A DNA stretch of 64,000 bases from Nocardioides sp. S-1144 (GTDB taxonomy: Bacteria > Actinomycetota > Actinomycetes > Propionibacteriales > Nocardioidaceae), in contig NZ_CP040695.2 in the NCBI RefSeq assembly GCF_005954645.2, positions 3,348,001 through 3,412,000 of the forward strand, in the 5' to 3' direction. The translations under genes and the position numbers were made by a program. Below are positions 8,022 to 16,053 of the stretch, in pieces (the first letter of the stretch is position 1; every line of letters starts with the position of its first letter). The notes below the pieces were generated by a model, which saw nothing but the letters and a program-made list of their open reading frames with translations, was not told the origin of the DNA and made no database searches.

Positions 8022-8878
8022 CGCAGGCCCGCCGCGATGGCGGCGAACTGCCCGACGTCCAGCGACTCCCCGCGCGCGAGCGGGTCGACGCCGGCGCCGG
8101 TGAGGGCGCGGTCGATCGCCTCGGGCTCGGCGATGGAGCGCAGCGCGCCGCGCAGCGCCTTGCGGCGGTGGGCGAACGCGGCGTCCACGACCGCGAAGAC
8201 CTCGGTGCGCGACGCCGTGGTCGCCGGCGGCGGCCGGTGGGTCCACGCGACCAGGCCGGAGTCGACGTTCGGGGCCGGCCAGAACACGCTGCGGCCGATC
8301 GCGCCGGCGCGGCGCACGTCGGCGTACCAGGCCGCCTTGACCGACGGGACGCCGTAGGTCTTCGACCCCGGTCGCGCCGCGAGCCGGTCGGCGACCTCGG
8401 CCTGCACCATCACCAGCCCGCGCTCGAGGCTCGGCAGCAGGGCGAGCAGGTGCAGCAGGACCGGCACCGAGATGTTGTAGGGCAGGTTCGCCACGAGCGC
8501 GGTCGGCGGCGGGCCAGGGACCTCGGCGACGCGGAGCGCGTCGGCGTGGACCAGCTCGAACGCCCCGGGCCGGGCGGCCTGGTCGGGTGCGCGCTCGTCG
8601 ACGGTCTCCACCAGCAGGGAGGCCAGCTTGTCGTCGACCTCGATCGCGACGACGCGTCGCGCGACCTCGAGCAGCGCCAGGGTCAGCGAGCCGAGGCCCG
8701 GGCCGACCTCCACCACGACGTCGTCGCCGGTGACGCCGGACTCCCGCACGATGCGTCGCACGGTGTTGCCGTCGATGACGAAGTTCTGCCCACGCTGCTT
8801 GGTCGGACGCAGGTCGAGTCGGTCCGCGAGCCGGCGCACGTCCGCCGCCCCGAGGAGGCGTGGGGCGGCGGACGTCAT
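8018..8878 (-). CDS. rsmA: 16S rRNA (adenine(1518)-N6/adenine(1519)-N6)-dimethyltransferase
   Basis: The 286-aa KsgA/RsmA enzyme dimethylates two adjacent adenines in the 3'-terminal helix of 16S rRNA. It shows [10 protein letters not shown], the SAM motif [12 protein letters not shown] and the catalytic [11 protein letters not shown] (N6-adenine methylase NLPY). Start ATG 8878 lies 29 nt after the rpfB stop. The rpfB-rsmA-ispE order is the same as Rv1009-Rv1011 of M. tuberculosis. Confidence 0.94.
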   Translation of the reverse strand: MTSAAPRLLGAADVRRLADRLDLRPTKQRGQNFVIDGNTVRRIVRESGVTGDDVVVEVGPGLGSLTLALLEVARRVVAIEVDDKLASLLVETVDERAPDQAARPGAFELVHADALRVAEVPGPPPTALVANLPYNISVPVLLHLLALLPSLERGLVMVQAEVADRLAARPGSKTYGVPSVKAAWYADVRRAGAIGRSVFWPAPNVDSGLVAWTHRPPPATTASRTEVFAVVDAAFAHRRKALRGALRSIAEPEAIDRALTGAGVDPLARGESLDVGQFAAIAAGLR

Positions 8879-8907
8879 GTCGAGCAGGCTATCGGCGGCG
8901 CTCCCGG

Positions 8908-10128
8908 TCAGCGGGGCAGCCCCAGCTTGGCCGCGCAGCCGGGCCAGGACCCGTAGCCGCCGGTGGCGGCACGCACCCGCTCGGCGACGGCGATCTGCGC
9001 CTCGCGCGAATTGTTGCTCGGCAGGCCGGAGCCGCCGTAGGCCTGCCACGTGGGGAGGCTGAACTGCAGGCCGCCGTAGTAGCCGTTGCCGGTGTTGATG
9101 GCCCAGTTGCCGCCGGACTCGCACTGGGCGAGGGAGTCCCACACGGTGCCGCCGCCGGAGTAGTCGGGGGCGGCCTCCTCCAGGGTGCCGACGGTGACGA
9201 CGGCGTCCACGGGGCGGCGGGTGACCCTTGAGCTCACCTCGCGGCGCTGCACGACCTCGCCGTTGCGGACCACGACGCGGTAGACGACGTCACGAGCGCC
9301 GGCGCGGCCCTCGGTGACGGTCTCGGTCTCGCCCTCGGGCATGGTGTCGTCCTCGCGCTCGACGGTGGAGAAGTCGATCTCCTCGCCCTCGACGGTCTTG
9401 CGGGCGACCCGGACGTCGGTGAAGACGACCCGGTCGCCGTCCTCGATCTGGGCGCCGCGCGCGGGCTTGGTCTCGTCGCTCTTGTCGAGCTCGACGCCGA
9501 CGCCGCGCAGCGCCTCCGCGACGGTGAGGGCGGTGACGGTCCTGGTGACCGGCTTCCGGCCGGCCAGGCGGAAGGTGACGTCCTTGGCGGTGACGACCTC
9601 GACGGCCACGCCGCCACGGTCGATCGTCAGGCCGCGGCTGGTGGACAGGCGCGCGTCCTGGAACGGGGCGCCGATCTCGCCGAGCGCCGATGCGACGTCG
9701 GTGGAGGTCACCCAGTGGCTGGTCGTGTCGCCGTCGACGGTGAGCTCGACCTCGCGGCCGTAGCGGACGTTGATGAGGGTGCCGTCCTGGACGTCGGTGT
9801 CGAGGGCGGGCGCCACCAGGTCGTGCTCGCCGACCTCGACACCCTCGGCCTCGAGGACCTCCGCGACGGTGCCGCCCATGGCGGTGACCTCGCGCCGCTC
9901 GCCGTCGACCGAGACGGTGACCGACTTGCTGAGCGCGGTGTACCCGAGGGTGGTGCCGGCCACGGCGAGCAGGACCACCACGGCGAGCGAGACCACGACG
10001 GCCCGGCTGCGGAGGAGTCGGCCGGCGAGCCCCCGGGAGGGGGGCGTCGAGCCGGCGGTGCTGCTGACGGTGGTGCTGTCGGTGGTGCTGTCGAGAGGGG
10101 TCTGGTCTGGATGCTCGTGGGCGGGCAT
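8908..10128 (-). CDS. rpfB: Resuscitation-promoting factor RpfB
   Basis: The 406-aa cell-wall lytic transglycosylase is membrane-anchored by one helix (about residues 42-62). Three DUF348 domains follow, then a G5 domain, and finally a C-terminal Rpf domain of about 80 residues with the catalytic glutamate in [13 protein letters not shown] and the substrate-groove [14 protein letters not shown]. It cleaves peptidoglycan to promote growth resumption. ATG 10128 is preferred because GGAG precedes it by about 8 nt; the frame remains open upstream for 74 codons with no homology character. The 280-nt leader plus the palindrome array separates it from tatD. Confidence 0.93.
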   Translation of the reverse strand: MPAHEHPDQTPLDSTTDSTTVSSTAGSTPPSRGLAGRLLRSRAVVVSLAVVVLLAVAGTTLGYTALSKSVTVSVDGERREVTAMGGTVAEVLEAEGVEVGEHDLVAPALDTDVQDGTLINVRYGREVELTVDGDTTSHWVTSTDVASALGEIGAPFQDARLSTSRGLTIDRGGVAVEVVTAKDVTFRLAGRKPVTRTVTALTVAEALRGVGVELDKSDETKPARGAQIEDGDRVVFTDVRVARKTVEGEEIDFSTVEREDDTMPEGETETVTEGRAGARDVVYRVVVRNGEVVQRREVSSRVTRRPVDAVVTVGTLEEAAPDYSGGGTVWDSLAQCESGGNWAINTGNGYYGGLQFSLPTWQAYGGSGLPSNNSREAQIAVAERVRAATGGYGSWPGCAAKLGLPR

Positions 10129-10408
10129 CGTGCTCCGAACGTCGTGATCCCCGGGCCTCGGGCGCCGGCGCCCCGGCACGCTCGAGCGGCCCCGTCCGGG
10201 ACCCCTCTCGCAGCGGGCGTCGGACCCGGTGTTCGTCGTCGTGCTGGGGGTCCGACCGCGCCGGACGGGTCTTCCCGATCCCGGCCAACGCTTTCCAGAA
10301 CAGCAGTGATGTGGTCGAGAATCAAGCCGGCGGACCGTCCCCCGGCTCACCGGGTGGCCGGGATCACGGCCCGATCACCCCACCGGTCACACCAGCCCCA
10401 CCCGTCGC
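10129..10408 (-). other. rpfB upstream region, no gene seen
   Basis: This 280-nt stretch between rpfB and the palindrome array has no credible coding sequence. Actinobacterial rpf genes often have long structured leaders, some with c-di-AMP riboswitches, but I could not recognise the conserved ydaO core here. A half-copy of the palindrome (CACCCGTCGCTG) lies at 10399-10410, just before the first full unit. Confidence 0.5.
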
Positions 10409-10651
10409 TGACCCGTCGCTGATCACTGACGGGTCAGCGTCGAAGGCCAGGTGACCCGTCGCTGATCACTGACGGGTCGCCGTCGCAGGCCCGGTGACCC
10501 GTCGCTGATCACTGACGGGTCGCCGTCGCAGGCCCGGTGACCCGTCGCTGATCACTGACGGGTCAGCGTCGGAGGCCCGCTGACCCGTCGCTGATCACTG
10601 ACGGGTCGGCGTCGGAGGCCCGGTGACCCGTCGCTGATCAGCGACGGGTCA
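10409..10651. repeat. Six tandem 43-bp units, each with a 28-bp palindrome
   Basis: Units start at 10409, 10452, 10495, 10538, 10581 and 10624, an exact 43-bp period. Each has a 28-bp inverted repeat beginning TGACCCGTCGCTGATCA and ending GACGGGTC(A/G), then a 15-bp spacer that is similar between units (for example CCGTCGCAGGCCCGG). Units 1-5 have CT at the two positions where unit 6 has GC; unit 6 (10624-10651) is a perfect palindrome and lies 15 nt past the tatD stop. The same element recurs at 41810-41923. The spacers are near-identical and only 15 bp, so this is not CRISPR. Confidence 0.95.
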
Positions 10652-10666
10652 GCGGTGGGTCGGGGT

Positions 10667-11560
10667 TCACCAGGGGCCGCCGAAGGCGGTGGAGGTGTTG
10701 GTGTCGATGGCGCGGCAGAGGGTCTCGAGGTCGTCGCCGCGGACGTCGGCCATGGCGCGGACCGTCAGCGGCACCAGGTAGGAGGCGTTCGGGCGGCCGC
10801 GGTACGGCGTCGGGGTCAGGAACGGGGCGTCGGTCTCGACCAGCACCCGGTCCAGCGGGGTGATCGCGAGGGCGTCGCGGAGCGGCTGGGCGTTCTTGAA
10901 GGTCACCGTGCCGGCGAAGGAGAGGTGGGCGCCCCGGTCGAGGCAGGCCCGGGCGAACGCCGCGTCCCCGGAGAAGCAGTGCATCACCCAGCGCTCGGGC
11001 GGGCCCTCCTCGTCGAGGACGCGGAGCACCTCGTCGTGGGCGTCGCGGTCGTGGATGACCAGCGTCTTGTCGAGCCGCTTGGCCATGTCGACGTGGCGCC
11101 GGAACGAGGCGACCTGCGCCGCCCGCCCGTCCTCGCCGGTGCGGAAGTGGTCGAGGCCGGTCTCCCCCACCGCGCGCACCTTCGCGTGCGCGCCGGCCAG
11201 CGCCTCGATCTCGGCGAGCGCCTCGTCGAGCCGGCCCTCGGCGGCCAGGCGCGGCGCCTCGTTCGGGTGCAGCGCGACGCCGGCCACCAGCGTGTCGTGG
11301 GACGCCGCCGCCTCGACCGCCCAGCGCGCGCCGGGCAGGTCGCAGCCGATCTGCACGATGCGGGTCACGCCCACCGCCGCGGCCGCGGCGATCGCGCCGG
11401 CGGTGTCGACCCAGTCGCCGTCGGCGATGTCGAGGTGGCAGTGGTTGTCGACCACGGGGTGCGGCAGCGGCTCCGGGGACGGCGGCCGCTCGCGGTCGCG
11501 GCGGGCGCCGCTGGTCTCCTCGGTCGCGGCCCGCGAGCGGGTCGGTCCCTCGCCGGTCAT
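10667..11560 (-). CDS. tatD: TatD-family metal-dependent hydrolase/DNase
   Basis: The 297-aa amidohydrolase-fold protein shows the metal-binding HCHLD motif, GETGLDH, the His in VIHDRDAHDE, MHCFSG and VETDAPFL. TatD enzymes are 3'-5' exonucleases or deoxyribonucleases in DNA repair and degradation. An N-terminal extension of about 30 charged residues precedes the TIM barrel. Its ATG (11560) overlaps the upstream hydrolase stop by 4 nt. A perfect palindrome 15 nt past its stop probably terminates its transcript. Confidence 0.88.
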   Translation of the reverse strand: MTGEGPTRSRAATEETSGARRDRERPPSPEPLPHPVVDNHCHLDIADGDWVDTAGAIAAAAAVGVTRIVQIGCDLPGARWAVEAAASHDTLVAGVALHPNEAPRLAAEGRLDEALAEIEALAGAHAKVRAVGETGLDHFRTGEDGRAAQVASFRRHVDMAKRLDKTLVIHDRDAHDEVLRVLDEEGPPERWVMHCFSGDAAFARACLDRGAHLSFAGTVTFKNAQPLRDALAITPLDRVLVETDAPFLTPTPYRGRPNASYLVPLTVRAMADVRGDDLETLCRAIDTNTSTAFGGPW

Positions 11561-12408
11561 GCCGACGCCGCCCTCTCCAGCACGGCCTCGGCCAGCGCCT
11601 CGGGCGCGTGCAGGGGGATCCAGTGGTCGATCCCGGCGAGCACCACCAGCTCGTAGGGCGCCCGCACGTGCTGCGGCGTCCGGTCGATGCTGGCCCCGCT
11701 GACGAAGTGGTCGCCGTCGCTCCAGACCATCGTGGTGGGCACGGTGACCGGCGAGCGGAGCAGGCCCCGGTCGGCGAACGGCAGGGCGCGGTACCAGGCC
11801 AGCGCGCCCGGCAGCGCGCCGTGCTCGACGATCTCGGTGCGGAAGCGCTCCAGCTCCTCGGCCGGCATGCCGCTCCCCCGCAGCGCCCGGTCGAAGACGC
11901 CGCCGCGGCGGGCGGCGAGCCGCTCGGGCACCCACGGCACCTGGAAGCCGGCCATGTACCAGGACCTCAGGGCCTGGGAGGAGCGCACCAGCGAGCCGAG
12001 GAAGGCCTGCGGGTGCGGCACCGAGACCGACGTCAGCGTGCGCACCAGGTCGGGCCGGGTCGTCGCGACCGCCCACGCCGCGATCGCGCCCCAGTCGTGC
12101 CCGACGACGTGGGCACGACGTCCGGCCCCACCACCGGCCCGCTCGACCAGCGCGGCGACGTCGCCGGCGAGGTGGGTGATCGTGTAGTCGCGGCGCCGCG
12201 GCGGCCGCGCGCCCGGGGAGTAGCCGCGCTGGTCGGGCGCGAGCGTGCGGTAGCCCGCGGCGTGCAGGAGGGGCGCGACCAGCCGCCAGCACGACGCCCG
12301 CTCGGGGAACCCGTGCAGCAGCACGACGAGGTCGCCGTCGACCGGTCCCTCGTCGAGGACGTCGAAGGTGAGCCCCTCGTGGTCGTAGGACGTCAGGCGC
12401 GCCGTCAT
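11557..12408 (-). CDS. Alpha/beta hydrolase, epoxide hydrolase-like
   Basis: The 283-aa alpha/beta-hydrolase has the oxyanion-hole motif LLHGFPE, nucleophile elbow VVGHDWGAIAAW (Asp nucleophile, typical of epoxide hydrolases and dehalogenases rather than Ser esterases) and a catalytic His in GIDHWIPLHAPE. The substrate is unknown. It overlaps both neighbours (rsmI upstream, tatD downstream) by 4 nt, inserting it into an otherwise conserved housekeeping operon. Confidence 0.85.
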   Translation of the reverse strand: MTARLTSYDHEGLTFDVLDEGPVDGDLVVLLHGFPERASCWRLVAPLLHAAGYRTLAPDQRGYSPGARPPRRRDYTITHLAGDVAALVERAGGGAGRRAHVVGHDWGAIAAWAVATTRPDLVRTLTSVSVPHPQAFLGSLVRSSQALRSWYMAGFQVPWVPERLAARRGGVFDRALRGSGMPAEELERFRTEIVEHGALPGALAWYRALPFADRGLLRSPVTVPTTMVWSDGDHFVSGASIDRTPQHVRAPYELVVLAGIDHWIPLHAPEALAEAVLERAASA

Positions 12409-13262
12409 CGCGGACCCGGGGTCGCGTGGACCAGGTTGTAGACGTCCCGCTTGGGCAGGCCGGCCAGCCGGGCGACCTCCACGATCGCCTCCTTGCGCTT
12501 CATGCCCCGATCCTCCCGCTCGGCGACGGCGGCCAGGAGGGTGGCCTCGTCGTGCCCGATCGCGGGCGCCGGCTCGGCGCCGCCGACGACGATCGTCACC
12601 TCGCCGCGGACGCCGTCCGCGGCCCAGGCGGCGAGCTCGCCCACCGGCCCGCGACGGACCTCCTCGTGGGTCTTGGTCAGCTCGCGGCAGACCGCGCCGG
12701 CGCGGTCGGGCCCCCAGGCCTCGGCCATCGCGGCCAGCGCCGCCGCCGTCCGGTGCGGGGCCTCGAAGAACACCATCGTGCGCTGCTCGCCGGCCAGCTC
12801 GGCCAGGCGCCGCGCCCGCTCCCCGGCCTTGCGCGGCAGGAAGCCCTCGAAGCAGAACCGGTCGACCGGCAGCCCGCTGACCGCCAGCGCCGTCAGGACG
12901 GCGCTCGGGCCCGGTACCGCGGTCACGTGGACGCCGGCCTCGACCGCCGCGACCACCAGCCGGTAGCCGGGGTCGGACACGCTGGGCATCCCGGCGTCGG
13001 TGACCAGCAGCACCCGCTCGCCCGCGAGCAGCGCCTCGACCAGCGCCGGCGTGCGCTGCTGCTCGTTGCCCTCGAAGTAGGAGACCACCCGGCCCGACAG
13101 CGTGACGCCGAGGTCGGTGGTGAGCCGCTTGAGGCGGCGGGTGTCCTCGGCGGCGACGACGTCGGCGTCCGCGAGCTCCTCGGCGAGCCGCGGCGGCGCG
13201 TCGGCCACCCGGCCGATCGGGGTCGCGGCCAGGACCAGGACTCCGGGATCGCCAGTGCTCAC
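12405..13262 (-). CDS. rsmI: 16S rRNA (cytidine(1402)-2'-O)-methyltransferase
   Basis: The 285-aa tetrapyrrole-methylase-fold enzyme 2'-O-methylates C1402 of 16S rRNA in the ribosomal P site. Motifs include LAATPIGRVADAP, AAEDTRRLKRL, VTDAGMPSVSDPGYR, PGPSAVLTALAVSGLP and FFEAPHR. GTG 13262 is chosen because a -10-like TACGAT lies seven nt upstream, suggesting a leaderless message. It is divergent from pmt, as in mycobacteria. Confidence 0.93.
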   Translation of the reverse strand: MSTGDPGVLVLAATPIGRVADAPPRLAEELADADVVAAEDTRRLKRLTTDLGVTLSGRVVSYFEGNEQQRTPALVEALLAGERVLLVTDAGMPSVSDPGYRLVVAAVEAGVHVTAVPGPSAVLTALAVSGLPVDRFCFEGFLPRKAGERARRLAELAGEQRTMVFFEAPHRTAAALAAMAEAWGPDRAGAVCRELTKTHEEVRRGPVGELAAWAADGVRGEVTIVVGGAEPAPAIGHDEATLLAAVAEREDRGMKRKEAIVEVARLAGLPKRDVYNLVHATPGPR

Positions 13263-13269
13263 ACCTTCG

Positions 13270-13279
13270 ATCGTAGAGT
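13270..13279. promoter_or_regulatory. Overlapping divergent -10 boxes for rsmI and pmt
   Basis: Within the 25-bp gap, TAGAGT (13274-13279, plus) is eight nt before the pmt GTG, and TACGAT (13275-13270, minus) is seven nt before the rsmI GTG. The boxes share the TA step at 13274-13275. Neither gene has a Shine-Dalgarno sequence, so both transcripts should be leaderless and the promoters may be mutually exclusive. No good -35 is seen for either. Confidence 0.5.
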
Positions 13280-13287
13280 TCCGCCTC

Positions 13288-15039
13288 GTGACCTCGCTCC
13301 ACCCGCCCTCGACCGACGACGGGGCGACGGCACCCGGCCTGGGGCCGTCGGCGTGGCAGCGCGCGCGGGGCCGCCTCGCCGGCGTCGAGGCCCGCCTGGA
13401 GAACCGGGCCCTCGCCTGGGGTGTGGCGATCCTCGTGGCCGGGCTCGCGTTCGGGATGCGGCTGTGGCGCCTCGGCGAGCCGGACCGCTTCGCCTTCGAC
13501 GAGACCTACTACGCCAAGGACGCCTGGGGGCTGCTGAACCAGGGCTACGTCCGCAACTACCAGGGCGAGGTCGACGGCAAGCTGATCGACGAGGCCATCC
13601 TCGGCGGGCGCACCCAGGGCATCTGGGGCGAGGGGCCGTCGATGGAGGTGCACCCCGAGGCCGGCAAGTGGGTGATCGCGCTCGGCGAGAAGGCCTTCGG
13701 GATGGACCCGTTCGGCTGGCGGATCTCCGCGGCCGTCGTCGGCGCGCTGATGGTGCTGGTGATGTGCCGGCTGGCGCGGCGGCTCACCGGCTCGACGATG
13801 CTCGGGGGCCTGGCCGGGCTCCTGCTCGCCTTCGACGGCCTGCACTTCGTGCTGTCGCGGCTGGCGCTGCTCGACATCTTCCTCGCCTTCTTCCTGCTCT
13901 GCGGGGTCGCCTGCATCGTCAACGACCGCGACTGGCACCGCGCAAGGCTCGCCCGGCTCGTCGGCGACACCCCCCTGGTCGACTCCGCGTGGGGACCGGT
14001 GCGCGGCCTGCTGTTCCGTCCGTGGCTGGTCACCGGCGGCGTGTGCTTCGGCCTGGCGCTCGGCACCAAGTGGACGGCTGCCTACCCGCTCGCCGCGTTC
14101 GGCGTCCTGGTGTGGGTGTGGAGCGGTGGCGCCCGGCGCTCCTTCGGCCTGCGCCACGCGCGGGTCCGGGCGATGCTGGTCGACGGCGTCCCGGCCTTCG
14201 CCCAGCTCGTGCTCGTCGCCTTCGTGGTCTACGTCGCGTCCTGGACCGGCTGGCTGGTGCACGCGGGCGAGTACGAGGAGGCGCTGTCGTCGACGCAGTA
14301 CACCGGCTTCGTCTCCGAGGGCGAGTGCGTCGAGGGCGAGGACGGCGAGCTGCAGACCAACAACGTCACCGACGACTCCGCCACCTGGCCCACCGCCACC
14401 GAGAAGGACGCGAGCGGGCTCGGCGAGGTCGTGCAGTCGCTGCGGTCGCTCTGGTACTACCACCAGGACGTCTACACCTTCCACACCCACTACCTGAACT
14501 GCAGCTCCCACGTCTACCAGTCGCAGCCGTCGGGCTGGCTGGTCCTGAACCGGCCGGTCGGCGTCGCGACCGACCTCGACGTGGCGCCCGGCACCGACGG
14601 CTGCGACGCCCCGGCCGGCGACACCTGCTACCGCCAGGTGCTGCTCATCGGGACGCCGATCCTGTGGTGGGGCGGGTGCCTGGCGCTCCTCGCCGCGGCC
14701 GCCCTGTGGGTAGGCACCCGGGACTGGCGCTTCGGGGTCGCCCTCACCGGCACCCTGTCGACCTGGCTGCCGTGGCTGCTCTACGACGACCGGCCGATCT
14801 TCTTCTTCTACGCGATCGCCTGCCTGCCGTTCCTGGTGCTCGCGATCACCCTCGTGCTCGGCAAGATGATCGGGCACTCGCGCGAGCCGTCGGGGCGGCG
14901 GACGACGGGCGTGGTCGTGGCCGGGTCGTTCCTCGTGCTCGTCGTGCTCAACTTCGCCTACTTCTACCCGTTGCTCTCCTACGAGGTGATCCCGCGCGGC
15001 GACTGGATGGACCGCATGTGGTTCCACCGGTGGATCTGA
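13288..15039 (+). CDS. pmt: Polyprenyl-phosphate-mannose-protein mannosyltransferase
   Basis: The 583-aa polytopic GT-C glycosyltransferase (GT39, Pmt/DUF2029-like) O-mannosylates exported proteins using polyprenyl-phosphate-mannose. The catalytic acidic motif is seen in FAFDETYYAKDAW after the first membrane helix. There are about ten further hydrophobic segments and a large extracytoplasmic loop with cysteines (about residues 330-450). GTG 13288 is the leaderless start. It is the counterpart of Rv1002c, adjacent to rsmI as in mycobacteria. Confidence 0.88.
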   Translation: MTSLHPPSTDDGATAPGLGPSAWQRARGRLAGVEARLENRALAWGVAILVAGLAFGMRLWRLGEPDRFAFDETYYAKDAWGLLNQGYVRNYQGEVDGKLIDEAILGGRTQGIWGEGPSMEVHPEAGKWVIALGEKAFGMDPFGWRISAAVVGALMVLVMCRLARRLTGSTMLGGLAGLLLAFDGLHFVLSRLALLDIFLAFFLLCGVACIVNDRDWHRARLARLVGDTPLVDSAWGPVRGLLFRPWLVTGGVCFGLALGTKWTAAYPLAAFGVLVWVWSGGARRSFGLRHARVRAMLVDGVPAFAQLVLVAFVVYVASWTGWLVHAGEYEEALSSTQYTGFVSEGECVEGEDGELQTNNVTDDSATWPTATEKDASGLGEVVQSLRSLWYYHQDVYTFHTHYLNCSSHVYQSQPSGWLVLNRPVGVATDLDVAPGTDGCDAPAGDTCYRQVLLIGTPILWWGGCLALLAAAALWVGTRDWRFGVALTGTLSTWLPWLLYDDRPIFFFYAIACLPFLVLAITLVLGKMIGHSREPSGRRTTGVVVAGSFLVLVVLNFAYFYPLLSYEVIPRGDWMDRMWFHRWI

Positions 15040-15074
15040 GCCGGCTGCCCGAGCGTGCGAGGGCGAGCCGGCTC
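15038..15074 (+). terminator. Hairpin overlapping the pmt stop codon
   Basis: Perfect 9-bp arms GAGCCGGCT (15038-15046) and AGCCGGCTC (15066-15074) enclose a 19-nt loop, the left arm beginning inside the pmt TGA. There is no T-tract, as is usual for actinobacterial terminators. A further small palindrome, CTCGACGGTCGTCGAG, follows at 15072-15087. Confidence 0.55.
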
Positions 15075-15186
15075 GACGGTCGTCGAGCAAGCGGCGCGAC
15101 CGAGGGACGAGGTCGCGACCCGCGTGTCGAGACGCCTGGCCCACCGAGGCCGAGGCGAGTGGGCGGGTCTGGTGCAGCGGACCGGG

Positions 15187-15520
15187 GTTTCGTCGGCGCT
15201 CGCTGGCGCTCGCTTGCTCAACCTCCGGTGGTGGGGCTCGACCTCCGGTGCGGGCCGGTGGTTTCGTCGGCGCTCGCTGGCGCTCGCTTGCTCAACCTCC
15301 GTGCGGGGTGGGGTTTCGTCGGCGCTCGCTGGCGCTCGCTTGCTCAACCTCCGGTGGGGGCGCTCGACGGCCGAGGTTTCGTCGGCGCTCGCTGGCGCTC
15401 GCTTGCTCAACCTCCGTGCGGGGCGCGGTTTCGTCGGCGCTCGCTGGCGCTCGCTTGCTCAACCTCCGTGCGGGGCGGGGTTTCGTCGGCGCTCGCTGGC
15501 GCTCGCTTGCTCAACCTCCG
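15187..15520 (+). repeat. Six copies of a 41-bp repeat within a gene-free stretch
   Basis: Identical 41-bp units begin GTTTCGTCGGCGCTCGCTGG and end GCTTGCTCAACCTCCG. They start at 15187, 15261, 15313, 15376, 15428 and 15480; a degenerate partial copy lies at about 15530-15557. Gaps between copies are 33, 11, 22, 11 and 11 bp, all multiples of 11, and the short gaps are near-identical (TGCGGGG-type). Each unit contains an internal direct repeat of GGCGCTCGCT. The same element is inverted at 48290-48380. I see no real gene between pmt (15039) and 15598; open frames here are repeat artefacts. Confidence 0.95.
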
Positions 15521-15597
15521 ATGGCGGGTTGCGTCGGGGCTCGCTTGCTCGACGTCGGGGGGAGGTCGGGTTCGGGGGTGGCGGATACGGTCGCGCC

Positions 15598-16017
15598 ATG
15601 ACGTCGTGGACACCCGGCTGGGACGCGGTCCCGGAGCCGCTGCTGGACTTCTGGACCGACCGGCACCTCTGCACGCTCACCACGCTGCGGCCCGACGGCC
15701 GGCCTCACGTGGTGCCGGTCGGGGTCGCGCTCGACCTCGAGCAGGAGTGCGCGTGGGTCATCACGGGGAGCGGGTCGCGCAAGGTGCGCAACCTGCTGGC
15801 CGCGGGCAGCGCGGGCGGCCCGGTGGCGGCGTGCCAGGTCGACGGGGCCCGGTGGGCGACGCTGGAGGGCACGGCGATCGTCGTGCACGACCCGGCCTCG
15901 GTGGCGCGGGCCTGCGAGCGGTACGCCGCGCGCTACCGCCAGCCGCGGGTCAACCCCGACCGCGTCGCGCTCCGGATCACCGTCGAGCGCATCGTGGCCT
16001 CGCGCGGCCTCGTCTGA
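15598..16017 (+). CDS. PPOX-class (F420-type) pyridoxamine 5'-phosphate oxidase-fold protein
   Basis: The 139-aa split-barrel flavin/F420-binding protein contains RHLCTLTTLRPDGRPHVVPV and GSRKVRNLLA, typical of the F420-dependent PPOX subfamily of actinobacteria. These proteins reduce diverse substrates or sequester cofactor; the substrate is unknown. ATG 15598 follows a TACGGT -10 box by six nt, so translation is probably leaderless despite the repeat cluster just upstream. Confidence 0.8.
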   Translation: MTSWTPGWDAVPEPLLDFWTDRHLCTLTTLRPDGRPHVVPVGVALDLEQECAWVITGSGSRKVRNLLAAGSAGGPVAACQVDGARWATLEGTAIVVHDPASVARACERYAARYRQPRVNPDRVALRITVERIVASRGLV

Positions 16018-16053
16018 GCCCCGCCTGCCGGGTGGCCCGGATGGTGGGGCTCA
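16015..16053. terminator. Bidirectional terminator embedding both stop codons
   Basis: A 39-nt hairpin has arms TGAGCCCC (16015-16022) and GGGGCTCA (16046-16053), with an inner CCGGG/CCCGG stem. The first three bases are the TGA stop of the PPOX gene and the last three the reverse-strand TGA of the helicase gene. It would terminate transcription from both sides. Confidence 0.75.

Noticed and set aside
10129..10408. Possible c-di-AMP (ydaO) riboswitch upstream of rpfB
   Set aside because: I could not find the conserved core motifs; only the general precedent for rpf genes supports it.
10409..10651. Regular repeat array resembling CRISPR
   Set aside because: Spacers are only 15 bp and nearly identical, and no cas genes are in the window.
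15055..15597. Peptide repeats (SSALAGARLLNLR-like) in frames across the 41-bp cluster
   Set aside because: They arise from translating a non-coding repeat; the units shift frame between copies and no start signal fits.
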